A DNA stretch of 64,000 nucleotides from Roseivirga sp. (lineage in GTDB: Bacteria > Bacteroidota > Bacteroidia > Cytophagales > Cyclobacteriaceae): positions 1-64,000 of the forward strand of contig JAAWWF010000043.1 in NCBI GenBank assembly GCA_021404565.1, given 5' to 3'. This document shows, one piece after another, positions 30,401-34,545 of this stretch; position 1 is the stretch's first letter; each line of letters opens with the position of its first letter. The notes beneath the pieces are model-generated. The model worked only from the letters and a program-made list of their open reading frames with translations. It made no database searches and had not been told where the DNA came from. The translations under genes were made by a program, and so were the position numbers.

Positions 30401-33323
30401 TGGCATCCTCTGCGAAGACCGCTACTGGATGATCAGCGCGATGCTGGGTGTATTGAAAGCCCGCAAAGCCTTTGTGCCGCTGGAAGCAAGTCTTCCACCA
30501 GGTAGGCTTACTTCCATGATTGACCAAACGGAGGCGAAGCTGATCATTACCGATCAGTCGACCGAAACCCGCCAGTCACTGAAAGTAGCAGATAGCATCG
30601 AGTGGGTGACCACAGCTAACATTGAATCACAACCAGAAACGGCTATTGAAACGGAAAAAGACTACCAGGCAGATGACCGCATTTATGCGTACTTCACCTC
30701 TGGTAGTACCGGTCAACCAAAAGGGGTCATTGGCCGCAATACCGGGCTGTCTCACTTCATTGGTTGGGAGATTGACACTTATGGCATAGACAACAGCTTC
30801 CGCATCAGTCAGTTTACCAATCCCGGCTTTGATGTGTTCATGCGCGATGTATTTGTGCCGCTCTGTGCCGGGGGTACCCTTTGCATACCAGACGGCAACA
30901 TTCTGGAGCTGGATGATGGTATTCATCATTGGATTTCAGAACAACGCATCAATTTGATACACTGTGTGCCGAGCCTCTTCAAGCTCATTCAGAAGGAGGG
31001 TCTGACCGCTGCTTCTTTCGAAGACCTGAAGTACGTGCTGCTGGCAGGTGAAAAAATACTGCCCTGGGAGCTTAAAGACTGGTACAACACTTTCGAAGAG
31101 CGCATCAGCCTGGTGAATATTTACGGACCTACGGAAACCACCCTGGCCAAGGCCGCTTATGTGATTAAACCGGAAGACACTGAGCGCTCTTTTATGCCGC
31201 TCAAGGCCATTGCAGGTGCACAAATGTTGATATTGGATGAAGACCTGAACCTTTGCCCTCAGGGAGCTATTGGCGAAATCTATATCCGCACCCCCTACCG
31301 CTCACACGGTTACCTGGTACTGCCCGATCTGAATGAAAAGTCATTCATTGTCAACCCATTTGGAGATAACCAGAACGATACCCTTTACAAAACCGGTGAT
31401 TTGGGAAGACTTCATAATGATGATGAGGTTGAAGTCCTGGGCAGGGTAGATAACCAGATTAAGATTCGGGGCATCCGCATTGAGCTAGACGACATCAAAG
31501 AGAACATCTGCCAATTCAAGGGAGTGAGCGATACCGTGGTGTTGGTAAAGGAAGATGAAGAGGGAGACAAGCTCATCACTGCCTATATGGTAGAAGAAGA
31601 GGCTTTTGAAACCTCTGACCTAAGGGCATTTTTGGAAGAGACCCTGCCACCGAATATGATCCCCAGCTACCTTGTGACCATTCCGGAATTTCCGCTGTTA
31701 CCCAATGGCAAGATCAACCGCAAAGCATTGCCCGATCCTGCGCTTGAAGTAGCCCTACCAGAAGAGCAGGCAGCCAACCCAATCGAGGCCAAACTGCTGG
31801 ACATTTGGGCAGAAGTGCTGAAAGTTGAGAAAGACCAGATCAGTACTACTAAAACCTTTTTTGAAATGGGTGGACACTCCGTGAAAGTGTTCCATATCAT
31901 TAACAAAATACAGCAAGAGTTTTCTGTAAAACTGAAGCTGGCAGATGTCTTCAAGAATGCTTCCGTCAAGGAAACAGCCAGGTTGATAGCGGAGATGGGC
32001 CATGAGCATATTGAACAGATTCCAACAGCCGCTCAACGTGATTTCTATGCGGCTTCACCTGCCCAGGAACGCATGTACTATCAGCACCTGCTCCACGAAA
32101 ACAGTACGGCCTTCAATATTTCTATTGCAGTAGAAATCAAAGAAGAAGTGGAAGTGGAGGCCCTGAGAAGTTCTTTCCAAACAATGATCAACCGACATGA
32201 GGGACTCAGAACCAGTTTTGCCCTGACTGATGATGGCGTAATTCAGCGCATTCATAGAGAGGTGAGCTTTGAGTTGGAAATGCCGGACCAGAAAGTAGAG
32301 GATGTTGAGGCAGCCTTTGAGGCATTCACCAAACCCTTCGACCTATCTGCGAAATCGCTGATACGCGCAGGCTTACTGTGCAATACCAAGGGCAACTTCC
32401 TCTTTATCAACCTGCATCACATTGTGGCGGATGGCAGGTCGCTTGACATCCTCATCAATGACTTTAAGAAGATCCACCTTGGGGAGGCACTGGAGCCGCT
32501 GAAGCTGAGATATGTAGATTATGCCTGCTGGCTGAACGAGAACAAAGAGAAGCTGGACAAGCAGCAGCTGTATTGGACCGATAAGCTATCGGGTGAGCTC
32601 ACCAGGACGGACTTGCCGATAATTAGCGAAAGAGAAGAGGTAGATACCAAGCTGGTAGACGACAAAGAGCTGGTGATTGGCGACAAGGTATATGAAGCAC
32701 TCAAAACGGTAGCGGCCAACTACAAGGTCTCTGACTTTATGTTGATGCTCTCTGCCTACTACATACTGCTCCACAAAATGTCGGGCGAATCGGACCTCAT
32801 CATTGGTACCGAAGTGCTGGGCAGAACCCAGGCCGAACTCAAAGATGTGGTGGGCACTTTTGTGAACGTGTTGCCCTTGAGGGTTGACGCCAACCCTGAG
32901 CGGTCTTATGCAGACTTCCTCAGCGATGTTAAGGAGTGTGTGTTGCAGGCCTTCGACAACCAGGACTTCCAGTTCGAACAGATGGTGAAACTAGTGAGCG
33001 AAGACGAGGAGTCTCCCGGCCGTAACCCCATTTTCGATTTCTACTTCTCGTTGGCCAACACGATAGACAGTGATGCTGAACTGGATGAGTTGAAACTGTC
33101 ACCTGTCAACTTTGGCAAGCGCGTGAAAGGTGAATACGAATTCGCCATTAACGTGGTAGAGCACAACCAAAAAATGACCATGTCATTTATCTACAGCCAT
33201 GAACTGTACGATGAAGACACCATTGGTCTGTTGATGGACTATTACCACAACATACTGACCGACATTTTGAAAGACCAGATGCTGCGCATCGAAGACATCG
33301 ACATGGAAGGCGTGCTCTCTTAA
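12441..33323 (+). CDS. NRPS-2: 6960-aa hybrid NRPS-PKS with a monooxygenase inserted in its Gly A domain
   Basis: Domains with rough residues: C 8-440; A 450-953; PCP (Ser1002); KS 1067-1483 (Cys1227 in ACSTSL); AT 1574-1870 (Ser1671 in GHSIGEY, CSHAFHS); KR 2182-2360 (TGGLGDLG); ACP (Ser2470); C 2532-2965; A(Gly) 2980-3825, interrupted at about 3213-3558 by a luciferase-like monooxygenase; PCP (Ser3867); E 3917-4350; C 4377-4810; A(Dap/Dab) 4837-5340; PCP (Ser5392); C 5474-5910; A 5930-6427; PCP (Ser6480); and a terminal C 6532-6957. The first C domain (QKGMLFHY, HHHILYDGWS) is of the type found after E domains, which matches the E domain ending NRPS-1. The terminal C has no A domain in this protein; its partner is the A domain that opens NRPS-3. 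All catalytic motifs look intact. The frame is open for 20.9 kb without a break. Confidence 0.95.
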   Translation: MTEKIEKSNVDGIFELSMVQKGMLFHYLKEDQGNLYNVQLSFKIEGDLDVDLFKKAFEKVQSGNEVLRSVFRWDKISKPIQIVLKDCPVDFTYHDLVQEKTEASSEFVEQFLIDDRNQRFDLTKLVLRLNLIKTEAQSYLFVITHHHILYDGWSTGILLKELFVGYQQLAVGQEPGLTTKPSYEIVKTALKKEVTDTVDASYWENYLSGHEESASLPEENPKKGSQVNVEKFRLTHPLDELETFARTHKVTKAAVLYAAYGLLLQKHNDASDVTFGTTVSNRNSRVKGMGQFMGNFITSIPLRLRNQEGSTLLEVVKGLNQELIERNPYHHSSLYEINQALGLKSGEALFDTTLGIENYPLDEGLLNAIDGLSIALNSVYENTHVSLAVTAIFRDSLELEFNYKQNVLSAGFVASMAHHYCTILNQITSQPDQKVEALDLLSEKESHQLLHEFNNTETDYPSEKSYIDLFEDQVEETPDACALAYGESRVTYRELNQRSNALSLRLKAAAGDDVLAALYVHPSIEMVVSILAIWKGGLAYLPLDPNQPKARLQAMLEDSQCQLLLTTTADENELSFAGQKLLIDENDSDDVNEMPPLQRSPDQLAYVIYTSGSTGKPKGVKIKHGNLVNYVSWIKKELELGATDKAILTLNYAFDAGYTTLFPALVCGGEIHLIPRSLIYSAEGLVDYVSQQGISFMKLTPSLFKAFIGAGNFGTVHLDGLKHVLLGGEAIMAADVEKAASLYPHIGFINHYGPSETTIGCITHPIDMGEFDHFKNRPVIGKPIHNSQAYVLDRHGKPLPIGSKGELYIGGAGVGLGYLGNQKLTDERFLDNPFVPGGRMYRTGDMARWLANGTVEFLGRTDEQVKVRGYRIELKEIQKPLAAYDAIEEAVVVTRIKDDERYLVAYYQAKSAVEATVLRAYLLTKLPAYMVPTQFVHLEEIPLTVNGKVDKKQLPGPEIKPPAARLTTANQTEEILLNIWAEVLGHDSISTDQNFFDAGGDSLKMITMSSKISKFFKKEVSVTNLFAHPTITELARLVGPEEVATNRATRKMKTKSQNNGKSANESNDIAVVGIAGRFPGAANVGELWENLKAGVDSVQREIKETEQGGIIKAKGILEGNDMFEASFFNYTPDEANLMDPQMRIFHECSWEALEDAGYDPFQYEGAIGLYGGASVNPFYTPAIGQDNHETWMENWQSHIYSTHDYLCSRVSYKLNLRGPSVNIATACSTSLVAIDAACRDLQDDRCDMALSGGVSLTFHDTEGYKYKKDMILSPDGYCRAFDKGAAGTVGGNGVGIVVLKRLKEALRDGDNIHAVIKGSAVNNDGIQKVGFTAPSITGQAEVIQSAIHNANIDPESISYVEAHGTGTLLGDPIEMEGLKRAFDSKKENFCAIGSVKTNFGHLNAAAGVTGFIKTVLSLKNKQIPPSLHFESPNEALGIENSPFYVNNKLKDWQRNGTPRRAGVSSFGIGGTNAHIILEEAPERIKVSESRDYQLMVLSAKTQAALDRNMANLKLHLEAHSDESLEDIAYTLNQGRAHFDYRKSIVFENREQAIDQLSKRDGANQKGPARHFEDQTIAFMFPGQGAQYLNMLRDLYDGEAAFREMVDECFDLVKSVAGKDLKPIVFGDPDPDGENLINHTEFTQPLLFIMEYALARLLIKWGIQPDVMIGHSIGEYAAACISGVFSLKDALTLVVKRGELMQKLPTGSMLSLTMTEEELKPFLAEAPTLSLAVSNSTKSCVVSGPHEAIDFFQKRMEMEGHKGKRVQCSHAFHSAMMDGMLGEFTAVVDAMDLQKPQIPFISNLTGVEAEAEEVTTASYWAQHLRGTVRFSQGIETLMANKKTLFIESGPGGILSSLVHANKEKGTGHHTVNLARHPKDQKNDWQFLLSALGELYLKGGIIDWQAFYAHESRLKVSLPTYAFEKIQYPVKTQALVSPQATQQPLVRIDDVAEWFYVPSWKMLPLFANESATKPGATNLIFMDGASLGQSLINHFESKGDKVIQVSKGAAFKANSDTTYQLNPEKEGNMKALFEHLAEQGVTVDRIIYGWSVGMQEEANNSFCHLVELVQAVTANTASLNMQLVLLTNDLQSVLGHENLDIAQSTSTALLKVIGQEYPGITTSQIDVMQSESNNKGLIDALYQEIAHQQAGKTVAYRNSRRWVQVFEQLSTELCDNSSLLRKKGVYLITGGLGDLGYHLSKYLLKTTEARLILTGRRTLGGNDEAKSKKLSELQSLGQVIYIASDVTDLEAMRQAVAQGEEHLGALNGVIHAAGMVGEDSKDFIKNLNRKVIDTQLASKVTGTAVLQEVLGKRALDFCILTSSISTILGGLGFAAYASANAYMDHFAQASGENWLSVNFDGLNLVGGTGEGIDAEEIITVFHQLWSFLPLPQVAVSVADLNERLNTWVYQAEAAGAMERSPKAAVTQEAAPAAVVADSELSMEDALLALWQNFFGTSEIFPDDSFFAIGGDSLKALSMIDRIQNQFGAALSVEQLFANPTISELLLLITPAIEEVTIEPVVEEVSTSIPKAPVKDIYPLSSVQQRLYFLNEFDQDLLAYNMPMVLTLEGTLDPARLKSAFNALGERHESLRTFFDVVEGTPAQRILAGIDFKIEHYEATEAEVKSVITDFIRPFDLSRAPLMRIGLIQTAPEAHTLMVDMHHLINDGVSRDVLVRDFMALYNGEALCPLQLQYKDYAEWQQSEGLQEEISKQKDFWLDQFAEQVETLQLPLDFARPAIKSQVGDHVQFDLSPELTQQLKAIANTEGATMFMVLLSIYNILLSKLSLQDDIVVGTSTAGRHQQALEDIIGMFVKTIPLRNRPEGELTFTEFLKNVRTQVIRCFDNQSYPYEDLIGALNIERDTSHNPLFDVLFSYENFSKTDLSLPGLSLKPYDFKHTDAKFDLTLTAGEKEDGSLYLGLNYSVGLFKKPTVERFARYFENIVKGVTANAEVRLKDIEVLTDEERNLLLSKFNVTALDYADKDTLVSLFEKQVEATPERVAVVFEGQRLTYASLNEKANLLAGNLRKAYDIRPNDVVGIMVRRSEMMMTGLIGILKSGAAYLPIDPDHPKQRIQHVLEDSHAGILITEAGLEQGLDFDGQVIYLESELDQSVGNTNQKPVNRPEDLCYLIYTSGSTGKPKGVMISHQNVMNFFCGMSDKIPATEEDCLLAVTNTSFDISVLELFWTLTQGIEVVIHPSGTSLNNLDRYVSNQDVSMDFGLFFFSSYKNEGDDKYDLLLEATRYADEAGFSAVWTPERHFHEFGGLFPNPSVLSSALAMVTEQVELRSGSVVLALHDEIRVVEEWSVVDNLSNGRVALSFAAGWNPNDFVLKDANFAERHQVMFEKIEEVQKLWKGGSIERENGFGKTIELSAFPVPVRPELPIWVTSGGGEETFKSAGEVGANVLTHLLGQDIDELARKIRLYREAREAHGFDPKEGKVALMLHTYVGEDIEEVERIVEQPFIEYLESSFALNKAIFEEEGVKEEELSEEVKAQIMKNAFKRYYKTSALIGTKNSCSEMVLKLKQVGVDEIACLVDFGVEQKLMMEGLKHLKGLKELHAEVTIEHHKPITMMQSTPSFMGHLNKDLGSQAFLRSLKTLMIGGEALPMSLVQELRETTEAGIFNMYGPTESTIWSCVYEFAGDEDKVSIGKPIANTQIYVLDRARQLVPIGVAGDLYIGGKGLSGEYWKRPELTAKVFVDNPFIDGEKIYRTGDSARWSADGTLEFIGRTDYQVKLKGYRIELGEIEHILLEYPGITEAIVVVKGEQENESLVGYLVTKAVVDFTELRSHAGQKLPHYMIPTDFIVLDKMPLTPNGKVNRKALPEPVATTRDQYEAPQTEKERLLVEVWSKVLDVEHVGVTDNFFAVGGDSIKSIQIISRVRNAGYEVSAKDIFISQTIRQLATRLREITLTSDQSTLTGQGALSPIQLWYFDRASVDVHHYNHAVMLHFPKGISEDFVRRIFEKLQEHHDALRTVFHRQGEELLSEIKGVDLPVSLATYYLEEDSDSQAAILTHANEIQASIDLQGGPLMKLGLFHTQEGSRLLIVIHHLVIDGISWRILFEDIEQAHQQLIHKKPLVLPLKTDAFQAWPGHLQAYMGTTAYEEALQYWSALSAQEFDLIKRDRISGENIGEHSRLETITIDPEATQKLLTEVHEAFGTQINDLLLAALLLAFNKKLGLQKVMVDIEGHGREDLGTGVNISRTIGWFTSIFRLLLDGDTEDLARYIKQIKEKIREIPNNGIDFLLARFFDQEGRETTDGPESRPQLSFNYLGQFNADTKGNTFELLDEPVGDMVSSRATLLYDWDITGLVIEDELEIRLRYSADQYDAETIKSFLAEYKASLETLINFCSSYGKAELTPSDIIYPGLSIDQLDGLQQQFEVENVYPLSPMQEAMLFHALMDPNSAHYFEQLTFDFKGDLDIAKMEESVNELIRRYDIFRTLFLHQDHEYPLQVVLKDRKVDFINKDLRAACQKQSREAVVARFKQEDLDHKFDLSKDIMMRLTLLRTADDEYTLIWSYHHIVMDGWCVPIIFNEFKEIYAGLRQGTEATLPVVKPFSTYISWLQQREEQEALDYWQRYLSDYDSLATLPVKTTLPQTGERPYDLKSMGLDLDPDIVASLNDISKTHGVTVNTIIQLAWSVLLSRYNNVDDVVFGAVVSGRPSEIEGIDSMVGMFINTVPVRVNFEQEEKVSDVLKRVQEEVMTGTPYHYSPLVKIQSLNDLGADLLNHIILFDNYPFSEDEAGSEEEARNGFRVTGAGLYEQSFFDFYLVVVPRGKFHIELNYNANAFDGHVIERVRAHFAQIITQFTNDCEVPLSAIEMISEGERKEVLEVFNDTFEAFDKDKTFISLFEEQTQKSPKSVAVLHNGESFTYEALYEKAGRLSALLQSKGLKDNQKVALYMPRGIDMLTSILAVFYAGGAYVPIDVTYPGERVKEILSNSESPLVLTHQAHQEQMENLVAAIPTLETTLAVDGLALEAFVASEKAASKPDDLAYIIYTSGTTGKPKGVMIHQRGMVNHLFAKVNDLNLTAEDIVAQTASPCFDISVWQFLSALVVGGKTLVIDNDIILEPNALVNVLEKGGVTIFESVPSLITTFLDGLPSDEQKYLQDLRWMIPTGEALTMGLVKKWYAYFPQIPLLNAYGPTEASDDVTHFVVPQPKEGQSTVPIGKPVQNTQIYIVDKHLNLCPVGVKGEVCVAGLGVGKGYWKNEEKTKSAFVPNPFGGAYEGLAFDTLYKTGDVGYYQPDGNIVCLGRVDSQVKIRGFRIELEEIESHLAIHEHIEEVAVITREKSGLKFLVAYYVAAEVLETSVLREYLLARLPDYMVPSYFVHVEAMPLTANGKLNRKALPEVEGVAVDDYVAPVTAGEKLLAEVWSNVLGIEQIGVTDNFFMLGGDSIKSIQICSRARSAGFELAVQDIFSQQTISELAQQLKALQANQAPVTAAPLERNGRLTTEHLTYHGLSQGQLDKLLERYDIEDIYPLSSMQEGMLYHALIDLDAGDYFGQSTYELQGKLDLKLVEESMNELMSRYFILRTIFLHEGYSRPIQVVLQERKIDFSHHDLRKELNGSKEARLEAYRDAEKSKPFDLTADVLMRLVVLQSADDEFELIWSHHHVLMDGWCIGILVNEFTMIYSRKLQDRPVYLQPTTPYSTYIRWLENRQKEASQTYWKDYLAGIETAPTFPQKDATAEAPYVLKKQHLQFSKEETSEMETFARQHGATMNTLFQAAWGLMLARYNNADDVVFGSVVSGRPVEIEGIETMVGLFINTIPTRVNFQSEDTVNDLLQKTQQDSINSGPHHYFPLAEIQAQSELGGNLINHIIAFENFPVTRHLIDPEAKALEEAMPFKIKKSGYWVQTNYDLSLTVIPTEEFEVIFDYNQNKYGDNIIEQMRSALKHIMTAFAADADKPLTDIALFDEQSQQAQSQHLACDLTVPLDFVTIQERLARSFGENSAGTAIEYKGQSYDYAMLEARANQIAHAIVAGNLPDESNIGILCEDRYWMISAMLGVLKARKAFVPLEASLPPGRLTSMIDQTEAKLIITDQSTETRQSLKVADSIEWVTTANIESQPETAIETEKDYQADDRIYAYFTSGSTGQPKGVIGRNTGLSHFIGWEIDTYGIDNSFRISQFTNPGFDVFMRDVFVPLCAGGTLCIPDGNILELDDGIHHWISEQRINLIHCVPSLFKLIQKEGLTAASFEDLKYVLLAGEKILPWELKDWYNTFEERISLVNIYGPTETTLAKAAYVIKPEDTERSFMPLKAIAGAQMLILDEDLNLCPQGAIGEIYIRTPYRSHGYLVLPDLNEKSFIVNPFGDNQNDTLYKTGDLGRLHNDDEVEVLGRVDNQIKIRGIRIELDDIKENICQFKGVSDTVVLVKEDEEGDKLITAYMVEEEAFETSDLRAFLEETLPPNMIPSYLVTIPEFPLLPNGKINRKALPDPALEVALPEEQAANPIEAKLLDIWAEVLKVEKDQISTTKTFFEMGGHSVKVFHIINKIQQEFSVKLKLADVFKNASVKETARLIAEMGHEHIEQIPTAAQRDFYAASPAQERMYYQHLLHENSTAFNISIAVEIKEEVEVEALRSSFQTMINRHEGLRTSFALTDDGVIQRIHREVSFELEMPDQKVEDVEAAFEAFTKPFDLSAKSLIRAGLLCNTKGNFLFINLHHIVADGRSLDILINDFKKIHLGEALEPLKLRYVDYACWLNENKEKLDKQQLYWTDKLSGELTRTDLPIISEREEVDTKLVDDKELVIGDKVYEALKTVAANYKVSDFMLMLSAYYILLHKMSGESDLIIGTEVLGRTQAELKDVVGTFVNVLPLRVDANPERSYADFLSDVKECVLQAFDNQDFQFEQMVKLVSEDEESPGRNPIFDFYFSLANTIDSDAELDELKLSPVNFGKRVKGEYEFAINVVEHNQKMTMSFIYSHELYDEDTIGLLMDYYHNILTDILKDQMLRIEDIDMEGVLS
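12462..15600 (+). other. module 2: C-A(Asp-like)-PCP
   Basis: The A domain pocket reads DATKLGHIGK. It differs from the Asp code DLTKVGHIGK at positions 236 and 299, so Asp is the best guess, with low certainty. The C domain has HHHILYDGWS, typical of domains that accept a D-configured upstream donor. Confidence 0.6.
15640..19950 (+). other. module 3: PKS module KS-AT-KR-ACP (malonyl, ketoreducing)
   Basis: The KS has Cys1227 and the two His motifs EAHGTGTLLGDP and TNFGHLNAAAG. The AT has GHSIGEY and the HAFH signature of malonyl-CoA selective domains. The KR has the TGGLGDLG cofactor motif, TSSIST and the catalytic Tyr in AAYASANAY. No DH or ER is present, and the roughly 300 residues between AT and KR motifs fit the structural half of the KR. 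The module should extend the preceding aminoacyl unit by two carbons and reduce the ketone, giving a gamma-amino-beta-hydroxy (statine-like) acid. Confidence 0.88.
20035..25500 (+). other. module 4: C-A(Gly, monooxygenase inserted)-PCP-E
   Basis: Pocket residues on either side of the insertion give DILQMGMIWK, very close to the Gly code DILQLGLIWK. The insertion begins after the A4 motif (FDISVLELF) and ends just before the A5 region (MMQSTPSFM). The E domain (HHLVIDGISW near residue 4045, HGREDLG, RTIGWFTSIF) looks complete. Epimerising unmodified Gly would be meaningless, so the residue is probably modified before the E domain acts. Confidence 0.85.
22077..23112 (+). other. luciferase-like monooxygenase (LLM) domain inserted in the Gly A domain
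   Basis: About 346 residues (3213-3558) beginning MDFGLFFFSSY form a flavin-dependent bacterial-luciferase-fold domain of the secondary-metabolism type. Key motifs are AVWTPERHFHEFGG, FPNPS, NLSNGRVALSFAAGWNPNDF, LTHLLGQD, VALMLHTYVG and CLVDFGVEQK. The adenylation sequence resumes immediately after it. The same domain architecture is known from MtaG and MelG (myxothiazol and melithiazol), where a monooxygenase between A4 and A5 of a Gly A domain is linked to alpha-hydroxylation. It is a clear paralog of the stand-alone protein at 33416-34471. Confidence 0.92.
25560..28720 (+). other. module 5: C-A(Dap or Dab)-PCP
   Basis: Pocket DIWEITADDK. The acidic residues at 278, 330 and 331 suit a short basic side chain, and the code matches the one I know for 2,4-diaminobutyrate (DIWELTADDK). 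Since the cluster makes Dap, Dap is the likely substrate. The C domain (PMQEAMLFH, HHIVMDGW) is of the D-donor type expected after the E domain. Confidence 0.75.
28730..31990 (+). other. module 6: C-A(unassigned)-PCP
   Basis: The C domain is of the type normally found after an E domain (SSMQEGMLYH, HHHVLMDGW), yet module 5 has no E domain. An E-to-C style linker (LTYHGLSQGQLDKL) remains in front of it. The A domain is unusual: after YFTSGSTGQPKG it reads VIGRN and FIGWE, A4 is FDVFMRDVF, and the pocket reads DVRHLAILAK, which I cannot assign. It forms a subtype with the first A domain of NRPS-3. Confidence 0.72.
32035..33315 (+). other. terminal condensation domain (half of a split module)
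   Basis: A complete C domain (SPAQERMYYQH, HHIVADG near residue 6659) ends NRPS-2. No A or PCP domain follows in this protein. Its natural partner is the A-PCP pair that begins NRPS-3, 5 kb downstream, so one elongation module is divided between two polypeptides with three tailoring genes in between. Confidence 0.85.
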
Positions 33324-33415
33324 TCAGGCCCGATACCGGTCTGCACCGGCCTGCTGAGTGCAATTAGCAATGGTCAAATCTAAACTTTTTACCATACCCT
33401 AAATCTTGGACTAAC

Positions 33416-34471
33416 ATGATGGATTTTAGCCTTTTCTTTTTTTCGAATTATGATGTCGATGACAGCGACAAATACCACCTGCTCAAAGAGTCGGTCAAAT
33501 ATGCCGACCAGGAATGTTTCAAGGCGGTTTGGACCCCAGAGCGTCACTTTCATGAGTTTGGTGGCCTGTTTCCCAACCCTTCCGTAACCAGTGCGGCCCT
33601 GGCCATGATCACTAAGCAGATCGAGCTCAGGTCGGGCAGTACGGTTTCTCCACTGCATGACGAGATCAGGATTGCCGAAGAGTGGTCGGTGGTAGACAAC
33701 CTTTCCAAAGGCAGAGTGGCCCTTTCCTTTGCCTCGGGCTGGAACGGCAACGACTTTGCCATGGCCAAAGAAAATTATCAAAACCGCCATGAGGTCATGT
33801 ACAAGCAGATTGACAATATACAGCGGCTGTGGAAGGGGGAGAAGATCAAGCGCGTTAATGGCTTTAACAAAGAAGTAGAAGTTGGCACCTTTCCAAGACC
33901 CATTCAAAAGGAACTGTCTGTGTGGATTACCGCAGCTGGTAATGAGAAAACCTACATCATGGCCGGTGAAAAAGGGATGAACCTGCTCACTCATTTGCTG
34001 GGGCAAGACCTGGACGAGCTGGCGCGAAAAATTGCCCTCTATCGTGAAGCCAGAGAGACAAATGGTCATGGTGCCGATTTGGGCAAGGTGGCCCTGATGC
34101 TGCACACCTATGTAGGCGATGATGAAGACGAAACCATGAAGGTGGTGGAAAAGCCCTTCATCAACTACCTGAGAAGTGCCACCAGCCTGAGCAAAATCAT
34201 TTATGAAGAAGCGGGCCATAAGGCAGAAGACATTCCCGAAGAAGACAAGGAACTGATGCTACGGCATTCTTTCCTGCGCTACAGCAAGGAGGCGGCCCTC
34301 ATAGGTACGCTGGACAGTTGTAGCGAAACGGTGGTGAACCTTTCTGAAATAGGCGTAGATGAAATTGCCTGCCTGGTAGATTTTGGCGTGGAACCAAAGC
34401 TGACCCTGGAGGCCCTGAAAAACCTGAAGACACTACAGCAAATCTTCAGTAATCAGGAGGCAGTGGTATGA
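33416..34471 (+). CDS. stand-alone luciferase-like flavin monooxygenase
   Basis: A 351-residue protein that aligns along its whole length with the domain inserted in the Gly A domain of NRPS-2 (shared FHEFGGLFPNPS, LTHLLGQDLDELARKI, GKVALMLHTYVG, DEIACLVDFGVE). It belongs to the secondary-metabolism luciferase-like monooxygenase family, which uses reduced flavin and oxygen. The start is MMDF, with a second ATG one codon on; the second matches the start of the inserted domain. It begins 92 bp after NRPS-2. It could hydroxylate another carrier-bound residue in trans, for example the Gly of NRPS-3 whose A domain has no insertion, but no sequence feature shows its partner. Confidence 0.9.
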   Translation: MMDFSLFFFSNYDVDDSDKYHLLKESVKYADQECFKAVWTPERHFHEFGGLFPNPSVTSAALAMITKQIELRSGSTVSPLHDEIRIAEEWSVVDNLSKGRVALSFASGWNGNDFAMAKENYQNRHEVMYKQIDNIQRLWKGEKIKRVNGFNKEVEVGTFPRPIQKELSVWITAAGNEKTYIMAGEKGMNLLTHLLGQDLDELARKIALYREARETNGHGADLGKVALMLHTYVGDDEDETMKVVEKPFINYLRSATSLSKIIYEEAGHKAEDIPEEDKELMLRHSFLRYSKEAALIGTLDSCSETVVNLSEIGVDEIACLVDFGVEPKLTLEALKNLKTLQQIFSNQEAVV

Positions 34472-34545
34472 GCCTCGATCAATACTCAAAGAGCCAGGAG
34501 GCTCAACCCTTTTAAGAACATTTTTACAACCAGACCAACCAATAT

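Noticed and set aside
33389-34219. 276-aa open frame on the minus strand opposite the stand-alone monooxygenase
   Set aside because: It is the shadow of a well-supported + strand gene with family motifs. Its translation shows no recognisable domain.
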